The notes below the pieces were generated by a model, which was not told where the DNA came from, did no database searches, and saw only the letters and a program-made list of their open reading frames with translations. The translations under genes were made by a program, and so were the position numbers. DNA of 64,000 nucleotides from Trochalopteron elliotii (taxonomy: Eukaryota > Chordata > Aves > Passeriformes > Leiothrichidae), in NCBI GenBank assembly GCA_024734555.1, contig JANPWX010000075.1, forward strand, positions 1,487,349 to 1,551,348. The letters run 5' to 3'. The first letter of the stretch is position 1. Each line of letters opens with the position of its first letter. Shown piece by piece: positions 47,336 to 57,860 of this stretch.

Positions 47336-49129
47336 CTCACCCACACGGGCACTTTTGCCACAGTTCAGCTCTGTAAATTAAAACAGGGGCTGTACATCTG
47401 ACCCATAATTGTGTTATCTTCAGCTAACATGCTGCTGGAGAGCCAACCATGAGGTCGTAGAGGCTTGGAGGTGGTGTTGGTGCTGATCAGTGGCATCTTT
47501 GATGGCCTTGTAGGTTTTTTCTATCCTGAGTGATGGTTCCATAGGTGGGAGCTGCCAAAACTCCCAGAAATCCCATGTGGACGTTGGGCATCTGACTTCT
47601 GGTGCCAGGAAAGTGCTTGATTAGGTAGTTCAGGCCTCCTTGACATGGAATCTGCATGCATGAAATAATTTGAGAGGGTTTTTTTTCTTAAAGTGGAAAG
47701 ACTCAAATCTCCTTTTGCACCCCATTCGGAGGGAATTTTGCTCATTTGTTCAGTTTGCACAGGAACATGTTTGTCGTGCTGAGGTGAAAGACTAGATGTG
47801 GGACTGAGGAATAGAGCTGGGTATCATTCTTTATCCACCTCCAAATGCAGCTGCTTTAGAGCTTTCACCAGTTCAGACCATCCCAGCTGCTGGTGGGACA
47901 GTCTTCGGTCTAAATTCACCTTTCTCAGCCATTGTGAAATTCAGGATTGCTGAAACTTTCTGCTGAAATGCAAACAGCATCTTTGCCTCTGATCTCATTC
48001 ACTTCCTGAAGCTGCCCTTGCCTTGTTCTTTCACCCAAATCCAGACAGAGGCTTCCACAAGGTCTTAAGCAGCCTTAGAACACTTCCCCAGATGATTTTC
48101 ATTTCCTTCTGCCTCTGCCCTTCTCCAATCCAGCTGGGAGCTGAGGTTTCCAAATACCTTGAAGAAAGGCTATTCTTGTGGTTTTGCTACAAGCTTCAGG
48201 GGAATTCATAGGGAATATTTCTTGAGATTTTCGGTCTTGTTTTCCAGGTCTTGCAGCTTTAGACCACTTATCAAAATGTAGATGCTGAACTGAACTAGTG
48301 AACTACTTGAGGATTTCCTGTCACTAATAATGTATTTGGGTGTCAAACTTGGAGGTAGTGAGGGTGTTTGTGGGTTAAAACCACTTTTGTGCAGGGCAGT
48401 GTCCCACTGAAGCTGAAGGACAGATATCATTCAGAGGAAAAAAGTCACTCCTGGACACACTCAAATGTCCTTACCACAGCTAAGCCTGCTCTAACTTCCC
48501 TGCCAAAACTTTTTTTCATTAAAAAAAGAATAAAAAATAAAAGAAGTATTTTAATTAAATACAAATTTCTGTGGAATATATCTGCTGCTTTTAAAAAGCA
48601 TCCACGCTTTAGTGGTAACTCAAAGCCAGACCATCATAGCTCAACAGAACTATTTACATTTGAAAGCTTTTCAGTTAAAAATGTGTATGTTTTGGAATTG
48701 AAAATCTGTTTTATGGCTTTCATTTTTATGGGAACACTGGAAAAATTTCTGCTTCAGGGAAGGACTATTCTGACTCTAGTAAGATTTTTATTCTCAGAAC
48801 CAAGCACTGTTTTCTCAAAGAGACATTTTTACATGTTGTTTCTCATGTATTTTTCTTCCCTCTTGCCTCTCAGACCATTTCCCTTGACTTGCTTAACCCC
48901 ACTTGAAAACCAGTATGAGAAATGGGGTTTTGTGTTACTGGCTCTGTTGCCTGGCTCACTGTTTTGGGCAGTTAAACAAACATCCTGGAGAGCTCTCTGG
49001 CCTGACTGCAGCCACAAAAATGCAGGTTTCACAGTGGAAGCAAGCTGAAAGGTTATTTTCAGGCCTGAGATATATGGCAGCACTTTATCCACCTGAGCCC
49101 AGCCTCTGCTGAATGATCCAGTGCTATGG
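47336..49129. other. non-genic; longest stop-free frame of the window
   Basis: Unique-looking. The stop-free frame ending at 49048 is long only if a TTG at 48368 is accepted as start. The first ATG is at 48713, giving 111 residues with hydrophobic stretches and no known domain. I do not call it a gene. Confidence 0.4.
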
Positions 49130-49420
49130 GCAGGGCAAGCCCCGATGATTTTAATACAAATGGGAATGACAAGATGAGAGGCCAAATGCTGAGTGGATTT
49201 AATCATCTGACAAGTGCAATGATTAATCTTAAATATTCTCTAGTCAGTCCCAGAGTGGAATTTCTGCTCAGAAATGAGGCCATCAGCCATGGACGTTTAT
49301 TTGCTGGCAGCCATGGCCACGATGTGTGCAGCAAACTGAGGAGGTTCTGGTTATGTGCAAAGCTGTTAGCAGTGACAGACGATGAGTTGTTAAATAACTG
49401 CACAACTCATCAGGCATGGG
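49130..49420. promoter_or_regulatory. candidate conserved non-coding element
   Basis: Homeobox-type cores in CGATGATTTTAATAC, GGATTTAATCATCTGAC and CAATGATTAATCTTAAATAT, with some retained CpGs (CCCGATG, GGACGTTT, CCACGATG, AGACGATG). Texture is enhancer-like but weaker than at 35190 or 57195. No transposon blocks. Confidence 0.3.
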
Positions 49421-49804
49421 AAGGTGCTCCCAGCCTGGAGTGGGGCTCTGCCTTCCCTGGAAAAGCCACTGTGGGCTAGGGACACGTGGGCTTTCCACAA
49501 GTTGTGTGATTTTTGCCTTGCCAAGTGCTGCTGCCTTTGCTTTCTTCAGGCTGGGGTTCTTTCCCTTAGCTCCTTTCCCTTCGGGGTGCTGCTTTACAGA
49601 ATCTTTTTATTTGGCAGAGCTTCACACTGGCTCCTTGTGCCAGGGAAGGCTGAAGGGAGGATGGCAGGACCAGGCTGTGTCCCTGGTGAGGGGACATTTT
49701 TATTCCTCAATTGGCCTCTTGTATTTCTCACATGTGAGTTTGGTTTCCAGCCCAGATCCAGGTCAGAGCAGGCAGTGAAATTAGATTTCCAGTGACTTCA
49801 GTAC
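49421..49804. other. non-genic
   Basis: Unique-looking. The 120-residue frames here overlap each other in two frames and have no domain. Confidence 0.45.
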
Positions 49805-49931
49805 AACCTCATCTCCCAGTCTGACCTGGGCAAAGCTGGAATGTGTCCAAAGCAGGGCAGCAAATCGGGGAAGGTGTTGAAGCACAAGTCTGATGAGGAG
49901 TAGCTGGAAAAGGGGCTCAGCATGGAGTAAA
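49805..49931 (+). mobile_element. CR1 fragment, left copy
   Basis: CTGGGCAAAGCTGGAATGTG, TCCAAAGCAGGGCAGCAAAT, GGGGAAGGTGTTGAAGCACA and GGGGCTCAGCATGGAG match the same segment of CR1 that recurs at about 50405-50525. It stops abruptly at the LTR start. Confidence 0.85.
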
Positions 49932-50387
49932 TGTGAGAAATGGATTTGTAGAGGATTCCCAAAGCCTGACTGAAAGCTCATAGAATCTTGTCCATCTGTA
50001 TGCAAACTCTGGGATAAGGTGTGCTGACTGAGAAAGGCCATGGGATAGAGAAGACATTGCTGAGAGAGAAATTGAACTGGAAACAAGTTTCAAATGATGG
50101 CCTTGCAAACAGAGCAGATATTTTGGAGAATTAGAACTGTGAAAGGTGCATTGTAGCAAGACCACGTGGGGTAAAATAATCAGTGATTGGTGTTAGAAGT
50201 ATTAGCATTGGTATTGTGTGGCAAAAGCTAATAGGTTTATTAAAAACATTTATAAGATATTGTAACAAAGAAATAGTTTGGCTTCTGATAGAATGGTGTT
50301 GAATTTTACAGCTATTGTGTCTCACCCTTCTACGAGGTTGATAATGGAATAAAATCTTTAAAAACGTCCCTCAGTTGCCCTGTCTCT
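49932..50387 (+). mobile_element. ERV solo LTR between two CR1 pieces
   Basis: Starts TGTGAGAAATGGATTTGTAG. Further blocks are GATTCCCAAAGCCTGACTG, GAGAATTAGAACTGTGAAAG, AGCTAATAGGTTTATT and TGTCTCACCCTTCTACGAGG, then AATAAA at 50348-50353. I recognise this order from passerine LTRs. The right end is approximate because the U5 side (CCCTGTCTCTGTTGAG) is short and no target duplication was found. No internal viral sequence accompanies it. Confidence 0.7.
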
Positions 50388-50394
50388 GTTGAGC

Positions 50395-50735
50395 TGGGTT
50401 TTTCCAACACCTGGGCAAAGGTGGGACATGTCCAAAGAAGGGCAACAAACCTGGGGAAGGGGCTGAAGCACAAATGGGATGAGGAGCAGCTGAGGGAGCT
50501 GGGAAAGGGGCTCAGCCTGGAGAAAAGGAGTCTCAGGGGGAACTTCTGGCTCTGCACAACTCCCTGAGGAGAGGGTGGAGCCAGGTGGGCATGAGGCTCT
50601 GCTCCCAGGGAACAAGAGACAGGACGAGAAGAAAAAGTCTAAAGTTGCACCAAGCAGGGTTTAGATTTCCTCACTGAAAGGGTGGTCAAGCAGTGGTGCT
50701 GGGCAGAGAGTCCTTGCAGAGCCTTCCTTTGAGTG
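50395..50735 (+). mobile_element. CR1 fragment, right copy
   Basis: Repeats the CR1 segment of the left copy (ACCTGGGCAAAGGTGGGACA, GTCCAAAGAAGGGCAACAAA, GGGGCTCAGCCTGGAGAAAA) and continues downstream through CAACTCCCTGAGGAGAGGG and CCAGGTGGGCATGAGGC into 3' sequence. Its own 3' tail is not recognisable. Confidence 0.85.
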
Positions 50736-51404
50736 CTCACCAGCACCTCTATCAAGCAATGCTGGGGCTCAGTGTTCAGCAGACAATGTGGAGAAAGCTT
50801 GGCAAATGAGATTTGTTAGAGCAGACACTGCAGAAAGTCAGGGCCATGAAAAATGTAAGCCTAATACAGATTATTCATGGTGTGCTGGGATTTCCTCATG
50901 GGGTGTTTCAGGAGTCCTGTGTGACCTGGCTTGGGTAAAGATCCTCCTGGAGCTATGCTGATGAGCTCCTCTGAAACCTGAGGGGAGAAAAACCTGCAGT
51001 CACTGATGCTGCCTCTGAAGTTGGGCTTGCAAACACTTGATTTGGGATGGCATTCCAGTGTGGAGCAGGTGAAAGGCTACCAGTGCAAGTGCCCACAGGG
51101 CCATCAGTGGGGCAGCAGGGTGAAAATGGGTTTATTTAAAAGATAAAATGTGTTGTACAAATCCTCCTTGCTCCCACATTGGTGGTATCCATATTAACTG
51201 TGGAAACCTGGCTGCAGCCATTCTGCATCAATTTGATCAAATTATGCCTCTTGTTTATGGCTGGACTTGAACCCCACCACTTTTAAGGGGAAAAAAGTGG
51301 TGTGATGCTCTGGATTCTTTCTGCTTGATAGTATCAGGCAGCCTTTCCACCACCTCTTTGAGAAGCAGCACTTGGTGCTTCCACATGACAGGAGAAAAAT
51401 GTTT
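50736..51404. other. non-genic
   Basis: No specific feature recognised. Confidence 0.45.
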
Positions 51405-51610
51405 TAAAGAGCAGTATTAATAATAATAGCAACATTAAAGTGTGGGGAAGGATTACAAAGGTAATTCTGAGATCCTTCGCTGTAATGCAGGCTATTAACA
51501 AAAGATAATCACCTTTAAGTTAGTCACCTTTAGCCCTGGAGTAAAATGGAGGCACAATTATTCAATGCAGTGCAGAAGTAATTTAAAAGGAGATAGATGA
51601 ATGGTCAGCT
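51405..51610. promoter_or_regulatory. candidate AT-rich conserved element
   Basis: GCAGTATTAATAATAATAGC, GATTACAAAGGTAATTC, GCTATTAACAAAAGATAATC and GGCACAATTATTCAATGC give a dense set of homeobox, Sox and GATA-like cores. Only one CpG (CTTCGCTG). Constraint is guessed from composition. Confidence 0.25.
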
Positions 51611-51913
51611 CACTCAGTTCTTGCTTGGGAAACCAGCCAGGGCCATGTTCAAAAGGGAGGAAAACTCAGTGAAAAGAATGGCAGCAATAAGTGAGTCATT
51701 GCTGGTGTCCTTCTCTCCATTCTTCCATCAAATCTGGAGTTATTCATTCTTTGGAGCATGAAAAGCAAAAGGGGGAAAAAATAGGAGAATCACATTGAAA
51801 AGCAGCTCTTCATGTTCCTTTTATGAGTAGCTTTGGGAGGCTTTTTTACTCTGGACTGCCATGAAACATCTTGGTCCATTCTTTGTGTCAGAGGGCAGGG
51901 TTTTGTCATCAGA
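51611..51913. other. non-genic
   Basis: A- and G-rich around 51765-51782. Nothing recognised. Confidence 0.4.
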
Positions 51914-51979
51914 AACTGCTGGCCATGCTCATCCTTTCTGTCATGCAACTGCTGGCCATGCTCATCTTTTCTGTCATGC
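51914..51979. repeat. 33-bp direct tandem duplication
   Basis: Two adjacent copies (51914-51946 and 51947-51979), differing at one position, beginning AACTGCTGGCCATGCTCATC. The duplication sits at the 5' truncation point of the CR1 copy that follows. Confidence 0.95.
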
Positions 51980-52661
51980 TGGGTCTGTGGCAGAGGGGCA
52001 GCCTGAAGAACGAGATGGGACGAGTCGACAGCTGGCTGAACATGAGCCAGCAGTGTGGGCAGGAAGGTCAATGGCACCTGGGCTGGATCAGGAATGGTGT
52101 GGCCAGCAGGAGCAGGGAGGTCATTCTTCCCTGTACTGGGCACTGGTGAGGCCACGCCTGGAGTGCTGTGTCCAGCTCTGGGCCCTCAGTTTAGGAAGGA
52201 CATTGAGACACTTGGGCATGACCAGAGGAGGTCACGAGGCTGGTGAGGGGCTGGGAACACAAACCCTGTGAGAAATGACTGAGGGAGCTGAGGTTGTTCA
52301 GCCTGGAGAAAAGGAGACTCAGGGGTGACCTTATCACTCTCTACAATTCCCTGAAGGGTGGTTGTGCTCAGGTGGGGTTGGTCTCTTTCTCCAGGCAGCA
52401 ACTGACAGAAGGAGAGGACACAGTCTTAAGCTACGTCAAGGGAAATATAGGTTGGATATCAGGAAAAAGTTTTTCACTGAAAGCATAATAAAGTACTGGA
52501 ATGGTCTGCCCAGAGAGGTGGTGGAGTCACCATCCCTGGATGTGTTTATAAGAAGGCTGGATGTGGCACTGGTGCCATGGTTTAGTTCAGGTGTCAGGCC
52601 TGGGTTGGACTCGATGACCTTGGAGGTCTCTTCCAACCTGGTCATTCTGTGAATTCTGTGA
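51980..52661 (+). mobile_element. CR1 LINE, long 3' fragment
   Basis: The longest young CR1 here. The end of ORF2 is readable in pieces: an ALVRPRLECCVQLW-like stretch near 52140-52180 and [13 protein letters not shown] from about 52297, followed by the NSLKGG-type region. The 3' end is canonical, with GGACTCGATGACCTTGGAGG, CTTCCAACCTGG and the tail ATTCTGTGAATTCTGTG. It belongs to the same subfamily as the copy at 3843-4175. Frames are broken by small indels. Confidence 0.96.
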
Positions 52662-55600
52662 GTTGTGTATGGAAAAAGCACCATGTCTACTGAAACAGGG
52701 CTCAGGAGCCAAGGGAATTGTCATCAGCAGGGCCAAAAAGACGTGACCACCTCGCTGTGCTGGAAACAGGAGTCTCTTTCTTCACAGCTGCTGTGGGACC
52801 CCTTGCCTTGTGTTCATACCCTGCCTTCTTCCCAGAAACTGGCTTGAGGTTGCTGGAGAACAAGGGCTTTCTAGTTTTTGTCAGGTTGCTTCTAAGTGCT
52901 CTCCTGCTGGTTTTTGTTGTTTAAAAGGCTTATTGGAGTTTTATGCTAGGCAGAAGGAATGTGTGGACTCTGGAAGCAGTTATGAAGTTTCAGAAATTAC
53001 TTTGAAAGGTCTTTCAAGCTGCAAAGAGAGCAGTTGGGGCCCTTGGAAATGCCCAAGGCAGGGCTGTAGTCACATGCAAGTCCCCTGGACAAGCTGGCTC
53101 TGATTCGCTATCTGAACTTGCATTCAAGCAGATAAAATTCCCACTTTTAACATTCCCACTGATTTTTCTTTCCCACAGAAAGAAGCACTGGAGCTGAGCA
53201 TCCAAACCCACCCATTTTCTCTGTGCTGTCTCCATGAGGAACAGCAGGATGACAGGAGGGCACGAGATGAACAGAGACTGGCAATCCTCGTGGCACGTGG
53301 CTCAGCCTGACCCTTATCCTGGAGCAGCTGAAGAAGTCTGTGAGAGATTAGCAGGTATGAGAAACTGCAAACAGAATAAACTCCTTGGGAAACAGGCTGA
53401 GAGTTGCTGTGAGACGCATTGTGAGTGGCCACTAATCCACCAGCCAAAGGGAGAAGTCCAGGCCAGTCTGGAGTGGGATAAATTCTGTGTTTCTGTTTTA
53501 TGTCCTGCCTATGCAAGCCAGAGGCCTTGCCTGCTCATTCCTGCACTGTTCCCCAGTGGCTCTGTCTGGACTGCTGCCTACTTTGGCTTTATAAGCACCG
53601 TGGTAGGAGCTCAGTACATGAATATTCTCAGAGATATTTCTGCAGTGGTAGCTCCGATTACTTCTCTTCCATTGCACAGCTCACATGCAGACTCCTTACC
53701 AGAAGCTCCTGAGCTGGTGGCCTGCCTGGTCTAGACACCCCAAAATCCTGGTTTTAGTGTTGCTACTGGGTGCAAACATCCCTGTCCTGGAGTAGGGGCT
53801 TGTGTGAGAGCAGTGCTGCTGAGGGAGTCCTTCAGAGGAGTTTGAGGGGCATGGGGGAGCCTGTGATTGTCTACCAAGGGTTTGTTTGTGCTGTGGTTAC
53901 TGAGCATGGCCAGGTGAGTGCCAGGATCAGTGTGGAGCTAGAAGAGAACTCAGCTTGCACTGGCAAGTCGAGGGTGAGAGGAAGCAGGGAATTGGTATCT
54001 GAGGAGACAGGGAAATGGTATCTGCTTTTGCAACTAGAGATGTTTGATGACAAACCTATCAGTCTGGGTTTTGTCTGTGTATTTGGGTGACACATAGCAT
54101 TATGGGAGGCTAGCAAGGGGTAATGACATGAGGAGAGGGAGGTGTGGGGTCTGTCCCTGCTGGCTGCCAGCTCAGTGGATCAGAGGAGGGCTGCTCTGTG
54201 TCTGGAAATCCTCTGTGTGCCCATCAGCACCTTCACTGTCAGTGAGTCTGGATCCTGGGCCTCCAACCAGGGTGGTAAACATTTAGAACCCAACCCAGGG
54301 AACCATAACCCCAGCAGAAACCTTTCCACCCCATTACAGGTTTAGGCATTTCAACCCAGAATTTCTCTCCAGGGTTTTTGGGGGGCGGTACCTGCTGGGG
54401 ACTCTTCACCCTGTAAAACCTTGCTCTTTGTCCACCCTGTACTTCAGGCTCATGGTCAAGACCCTGGTGGAGAATATCTCAGAAAAGCAGACAAATCAGC
54501 TGTGTAAAAACTGGCCTAAATTGGTAGTGCATTGATTGCCCTCTGCTGTTAACCCTTGGTGTGCTGTACAGGGGGCAAGCTCTGACCTCATCCCTCCATG
54601 TGCTGTGGGGTTTTCTGAATGCCCTTGGCCTCCAAAACTGCTGAGGTGGGTGCTGCTGCCTGTGCTGGCCCACGTGAGCTCCTGGAGATGTGTTCTGCTG
54701 CTTTCTTGCTGTATCACCCTGTTTTAGAAGTCTCATGTAATAGGTGGCACCGAGTTTTTATTGGGCATTGTGTAGGAGACACTTTTTCCTGGAGGATGTA
54801 CAAACCGGATCAAACCCCAGCAACTTCCCCTGATGTGTGAAAATGAGGAGCACAGAGGTCTGGGCTGTGTCTTGTGGCTCTTAGAGTTGTTTGTGTACCA
54901 CATTCCTGTTGTAAGCAACGTGGTTTTAGGGAAAGAAAAAAGGAGAAGCAGCTGAAAATCAAATCCTCCATGTGCTTTGTTCACCTGAAACCCAAAGCAA
55001 TTTGTGAGTTCACTTTCAATATCTTTCTATTAAAGCAGACTTTTTTTCCCCATAGAAATTGCTCTCAGGTTCTTGATCAGCTTGAATAAGCACAATGCCT
55101 TCCCTTGTCAGAGGGGCCCCCTTCAGCTGTAAATCTGATGTTGAGAAATTAGATTTCTCTACTGCTCCCAAGCTGTCATCAGAAGAGTAAGACAACAGCC
55201 ACTCATGGGGAGAGCTGACTGTGGCACTGCTGGCATGCGTCTGCCTGAGCTTCCTTAGCTCACCAGAAAGGGACCTTTGCCCTTCAAATTCTTACATGAT
55301 TTGAGGTGAATGAGCTGAAAGAGCTGCAGACAGAACCTGGGCACCAGGAGCTGTTCAACTCCTGCTGCATTCAGCTAAGACAAATCAGAGAATTCCCCAG
55401 CTCATGTTAGTCAAGGTTTAGAGGTGGAAATAGTGTTTTCATCTTTCAAAAGCCATGGCAATGATGGGGAGGTGTGTGATCTGTGCATGGTGGTGACACG
55501 GTGGTGGTGAAGTGTCCCAGCCACCTGCTGGCCTTTGGGACTAGAATTCTTAATTCTAATTTAATTCTTTTAAAAACTACTAAGGGAGGACTCACAACAT

Positions 55601-57194
55601 CCACTGGTCACTGTAGCACCAAGATACCACAAAACAGGTCCTCGACTCCAGAGACTGCTCAGAAGAAAAAATTAAAAAACATAAATACATTAATACAGAA
55701 CTTTTTGTTCTGCTTTTGATGGCCTTTACTTGTTAATGTTTTCGGGATTTTCTCTGCAGACATAAAATTCAGAAGAGCATTTAAAAAAAAATAAATTAAA
55801 GCTGAGATTTTCTTGGAATCACATGTTTCCAGACACAGGGGACCTGAGAGTAAAGCTCCAGATATAATCCTGAGATTTGGCAGTGCTCTTTGTAGCATAT
55901 TAAGTGATGGTCTACAGCACTCGTTAATTGCTGCAGGCTGAAAACCGATCCTGGCTCCCGACAGAGTCTTCTGCTCATTCTCAGTGCAGGAGTTCCTCCA
56001 GTTCTTCTGGGGGAGTGGGAAATATCACTTTCTAAAGGGCATAGGTACAAAATTACAGAGTGATATAACCTATGTATGGCTTGAAGTGTGTTCTTAACTG
56101 TTTTGTTCAAAACAAAACTTGAGCATTGGCAACTAAGATGATCTACTGATGTGTTCCTGAATAACCATACAGTTTATTTTGTCTTTATAAGCCTTGGAGA
56201 TCTGTTGAAGAGCAGCAGGAGAGAGAGTAGGCTGCTGGTTAAAACAGGGCAGTCTGTGATCTGGAGCTGATGGGCACATGCAGAATCAATCCACATTTCT
56301 CCTCTCAGTCCTCTGTGAACCAGACTTCGTGCAGGAGTGGTTTGTGCAGGTCCCAGGAGAGGCAGTGTTACCTGGCAGGTACAGCACCACTCTGAAAATA
56401 ATCCTCTTTTTAATGTTCATTAATTTTGGAGTATTTTTGGGCCCTAGAACAGGCACTCCTCTGAGTTCTGCTTAGGGACAAAAGCTTTTGGGGCAGCAGC
56501 TCCTGTCCTAGGTCTGGCATGGGGGAGCCCTGCTGCAAGTCAGGGCAAGGTTTGGAATTGGGGTGGGCTCCCTCCTCTCCATTAGGGTGGATTTATGCCA
56601 GATGAACCTGTTGTCCTTGGCCACAGTGGAGATAATCTCTAGGTTCCACTGGAAACCTTGTCCCATGGCTCCCTGCAGATGTAGGAGGGGCAGAACTGCC
56701 TGGATGAGGAAAGTGATTTTCTGCAGAACTGTCCAACACAATTCTTAGGACACAGTGAAGCTGCCCCCTCATCCTGCTCCAGCCAGCTCACAGCCAAATC
56801 CCCATTATTTTTACAAGTATCCTCCACCTGCTCCTGGGCCTGACTCTGCCATTGGCAAGGCTCTCCTGTGGCTGTCTGTCACTGCTGAGCAGCTCTCCCT
56901 GGCTGGAGATGTTCCCTTTTGCTTTTTGGCACCGTGCAGGGGAGCAGGGATCTCCCAGGGGTGATACCCTGGGGAAGTCAACATCTCCTGTCCTGTGGAG
57001 CTTCTCACACTGGAAAACCAGCAGCAATTCACTGTGGAGGGGGAAACAGGGGCAAAAAGGTGATTTATCTCAGGTGGGGATGCCTGTCCTCCTGTCCCCC
57101 TGTCCCTGCCCTTGCTCTGCTGATGCTCCCAGAGCTGGTGGCTTTGTCTCCATGCAAGGGCTGACACGTCCCAGCGAGCTGCCACACAAACACA
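52662..57194. other. long non-genic stretch
   Basis: Unique-looking. The ATG-started plus frame at 53234-53734 (166 residues) has no recognisable domain and a poor start context, so I do not call it. A-rich near 55660-55685 and 55783-55800. No LINE or LTR recognised. Confidence 0.42.
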
Positions 57195-57860
57195 AACATC
57201 AAAGGGCTGGCATGTGTGTGTTTCTCTGAGGCAGCTTTCTAGGTTTTACTGGGCTATAAAACACAGCGACGAGGATATAAAAACAAAGCTGTGATGGACT
57301 TAGCAGAGAGCCAAAGCGAGGGAGGGGAGGAATGATGGAAATGAGAAAAAGGGTTATGAGCGAGGAATGATGTATCAGCCCCGTGTCAGGAGGAACAGAT
57401 TTTGGAATAACTGTGAAGAGCATAAAACTGGTTTAGTCATTAAGGGGGGGAAAAAACACAGAAAAAGAAAGAAAAAAAAAAAAAAGAGGAAAAAAAAAAA
57501 GCCGAATAAAAATGAGTAAAAGGAGGGAACTTCAAAGCATAAATTTCTCGACTGCGTGACACTGATGTTTTGAACAGTTGTTCTGTGTGAGATAGCAGCA
57601 GTGATTTTAATGAACTTTAAAGAGCAGCATAAATAGGAGCAAACAAAGAAAGACGATCGCATTAGCTCAGAGCGAGGCACTGAGCTAATTGACTGAACAG
57701 GATTTAAATGGCAGGTTATTATTTTTTTTATTTATGTGTATAAACCTATTTTTCTATTTGGGCTTAAGAAGATGGAATAAAATAAACCCGAGCATCTCAA
57801 TTTGGGTTTTCATGGGAATCAAATGCTTGCTTGATTTCCGTGAAGAACGTGAGCTGACAA
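57195..57860. promoter_or_regulatory. candidate conserved non-coding element
   Basis: About a dozen CpGs over 660 bp (CAGCGACGAGG, AAAGCGAGG, GAGCGAGG, CCCCGTG, GCCGAAT, TCTCGACTGCGTG, AGACGATCGC, AGAGCGAGG, CCCGAGC, TTCCGTG, GAACGTG). These sit beside TGAGCTAATTGAC, AGCATAAATAGG and TTTAAATGGC. A purine run at about 57445-57500 interrupts it. No transposon blocks. The texture is that of a developmental enhancer. Confidence 0.42.
57445..57500. repeat. homopurine A-rich tract
   Basis: Almost uninterrupted A and G on the plus strand, starting with a G run and ending in two A runs. Such tracts can adopt triplex structures and vary in length. It lies inside the candidate conserved block. Confidence 0.85.

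Noticed and set aside
48368..49048. Longest stop-free frame, 226 residues on the plus strand.
   Set aside because: Its start is TTG; the first ATG at 48713 leaves 111 residues. It has hydrophobic stretches but no known domain or nearby exon structure.
52294..52488. Peptide [13 protein letters not shown], resembling a real protein end.
   Set aside because: It is the decayed C-terminus of CR1 ORF2, also present in other copies, not a host gene.
53234..53734. ATG-started plus-strand frame of 166 residues.
   Set aside because: No recognisable domain, poor start context (T at -3), overlapping minus-strand frames, and no splice or promoter support.
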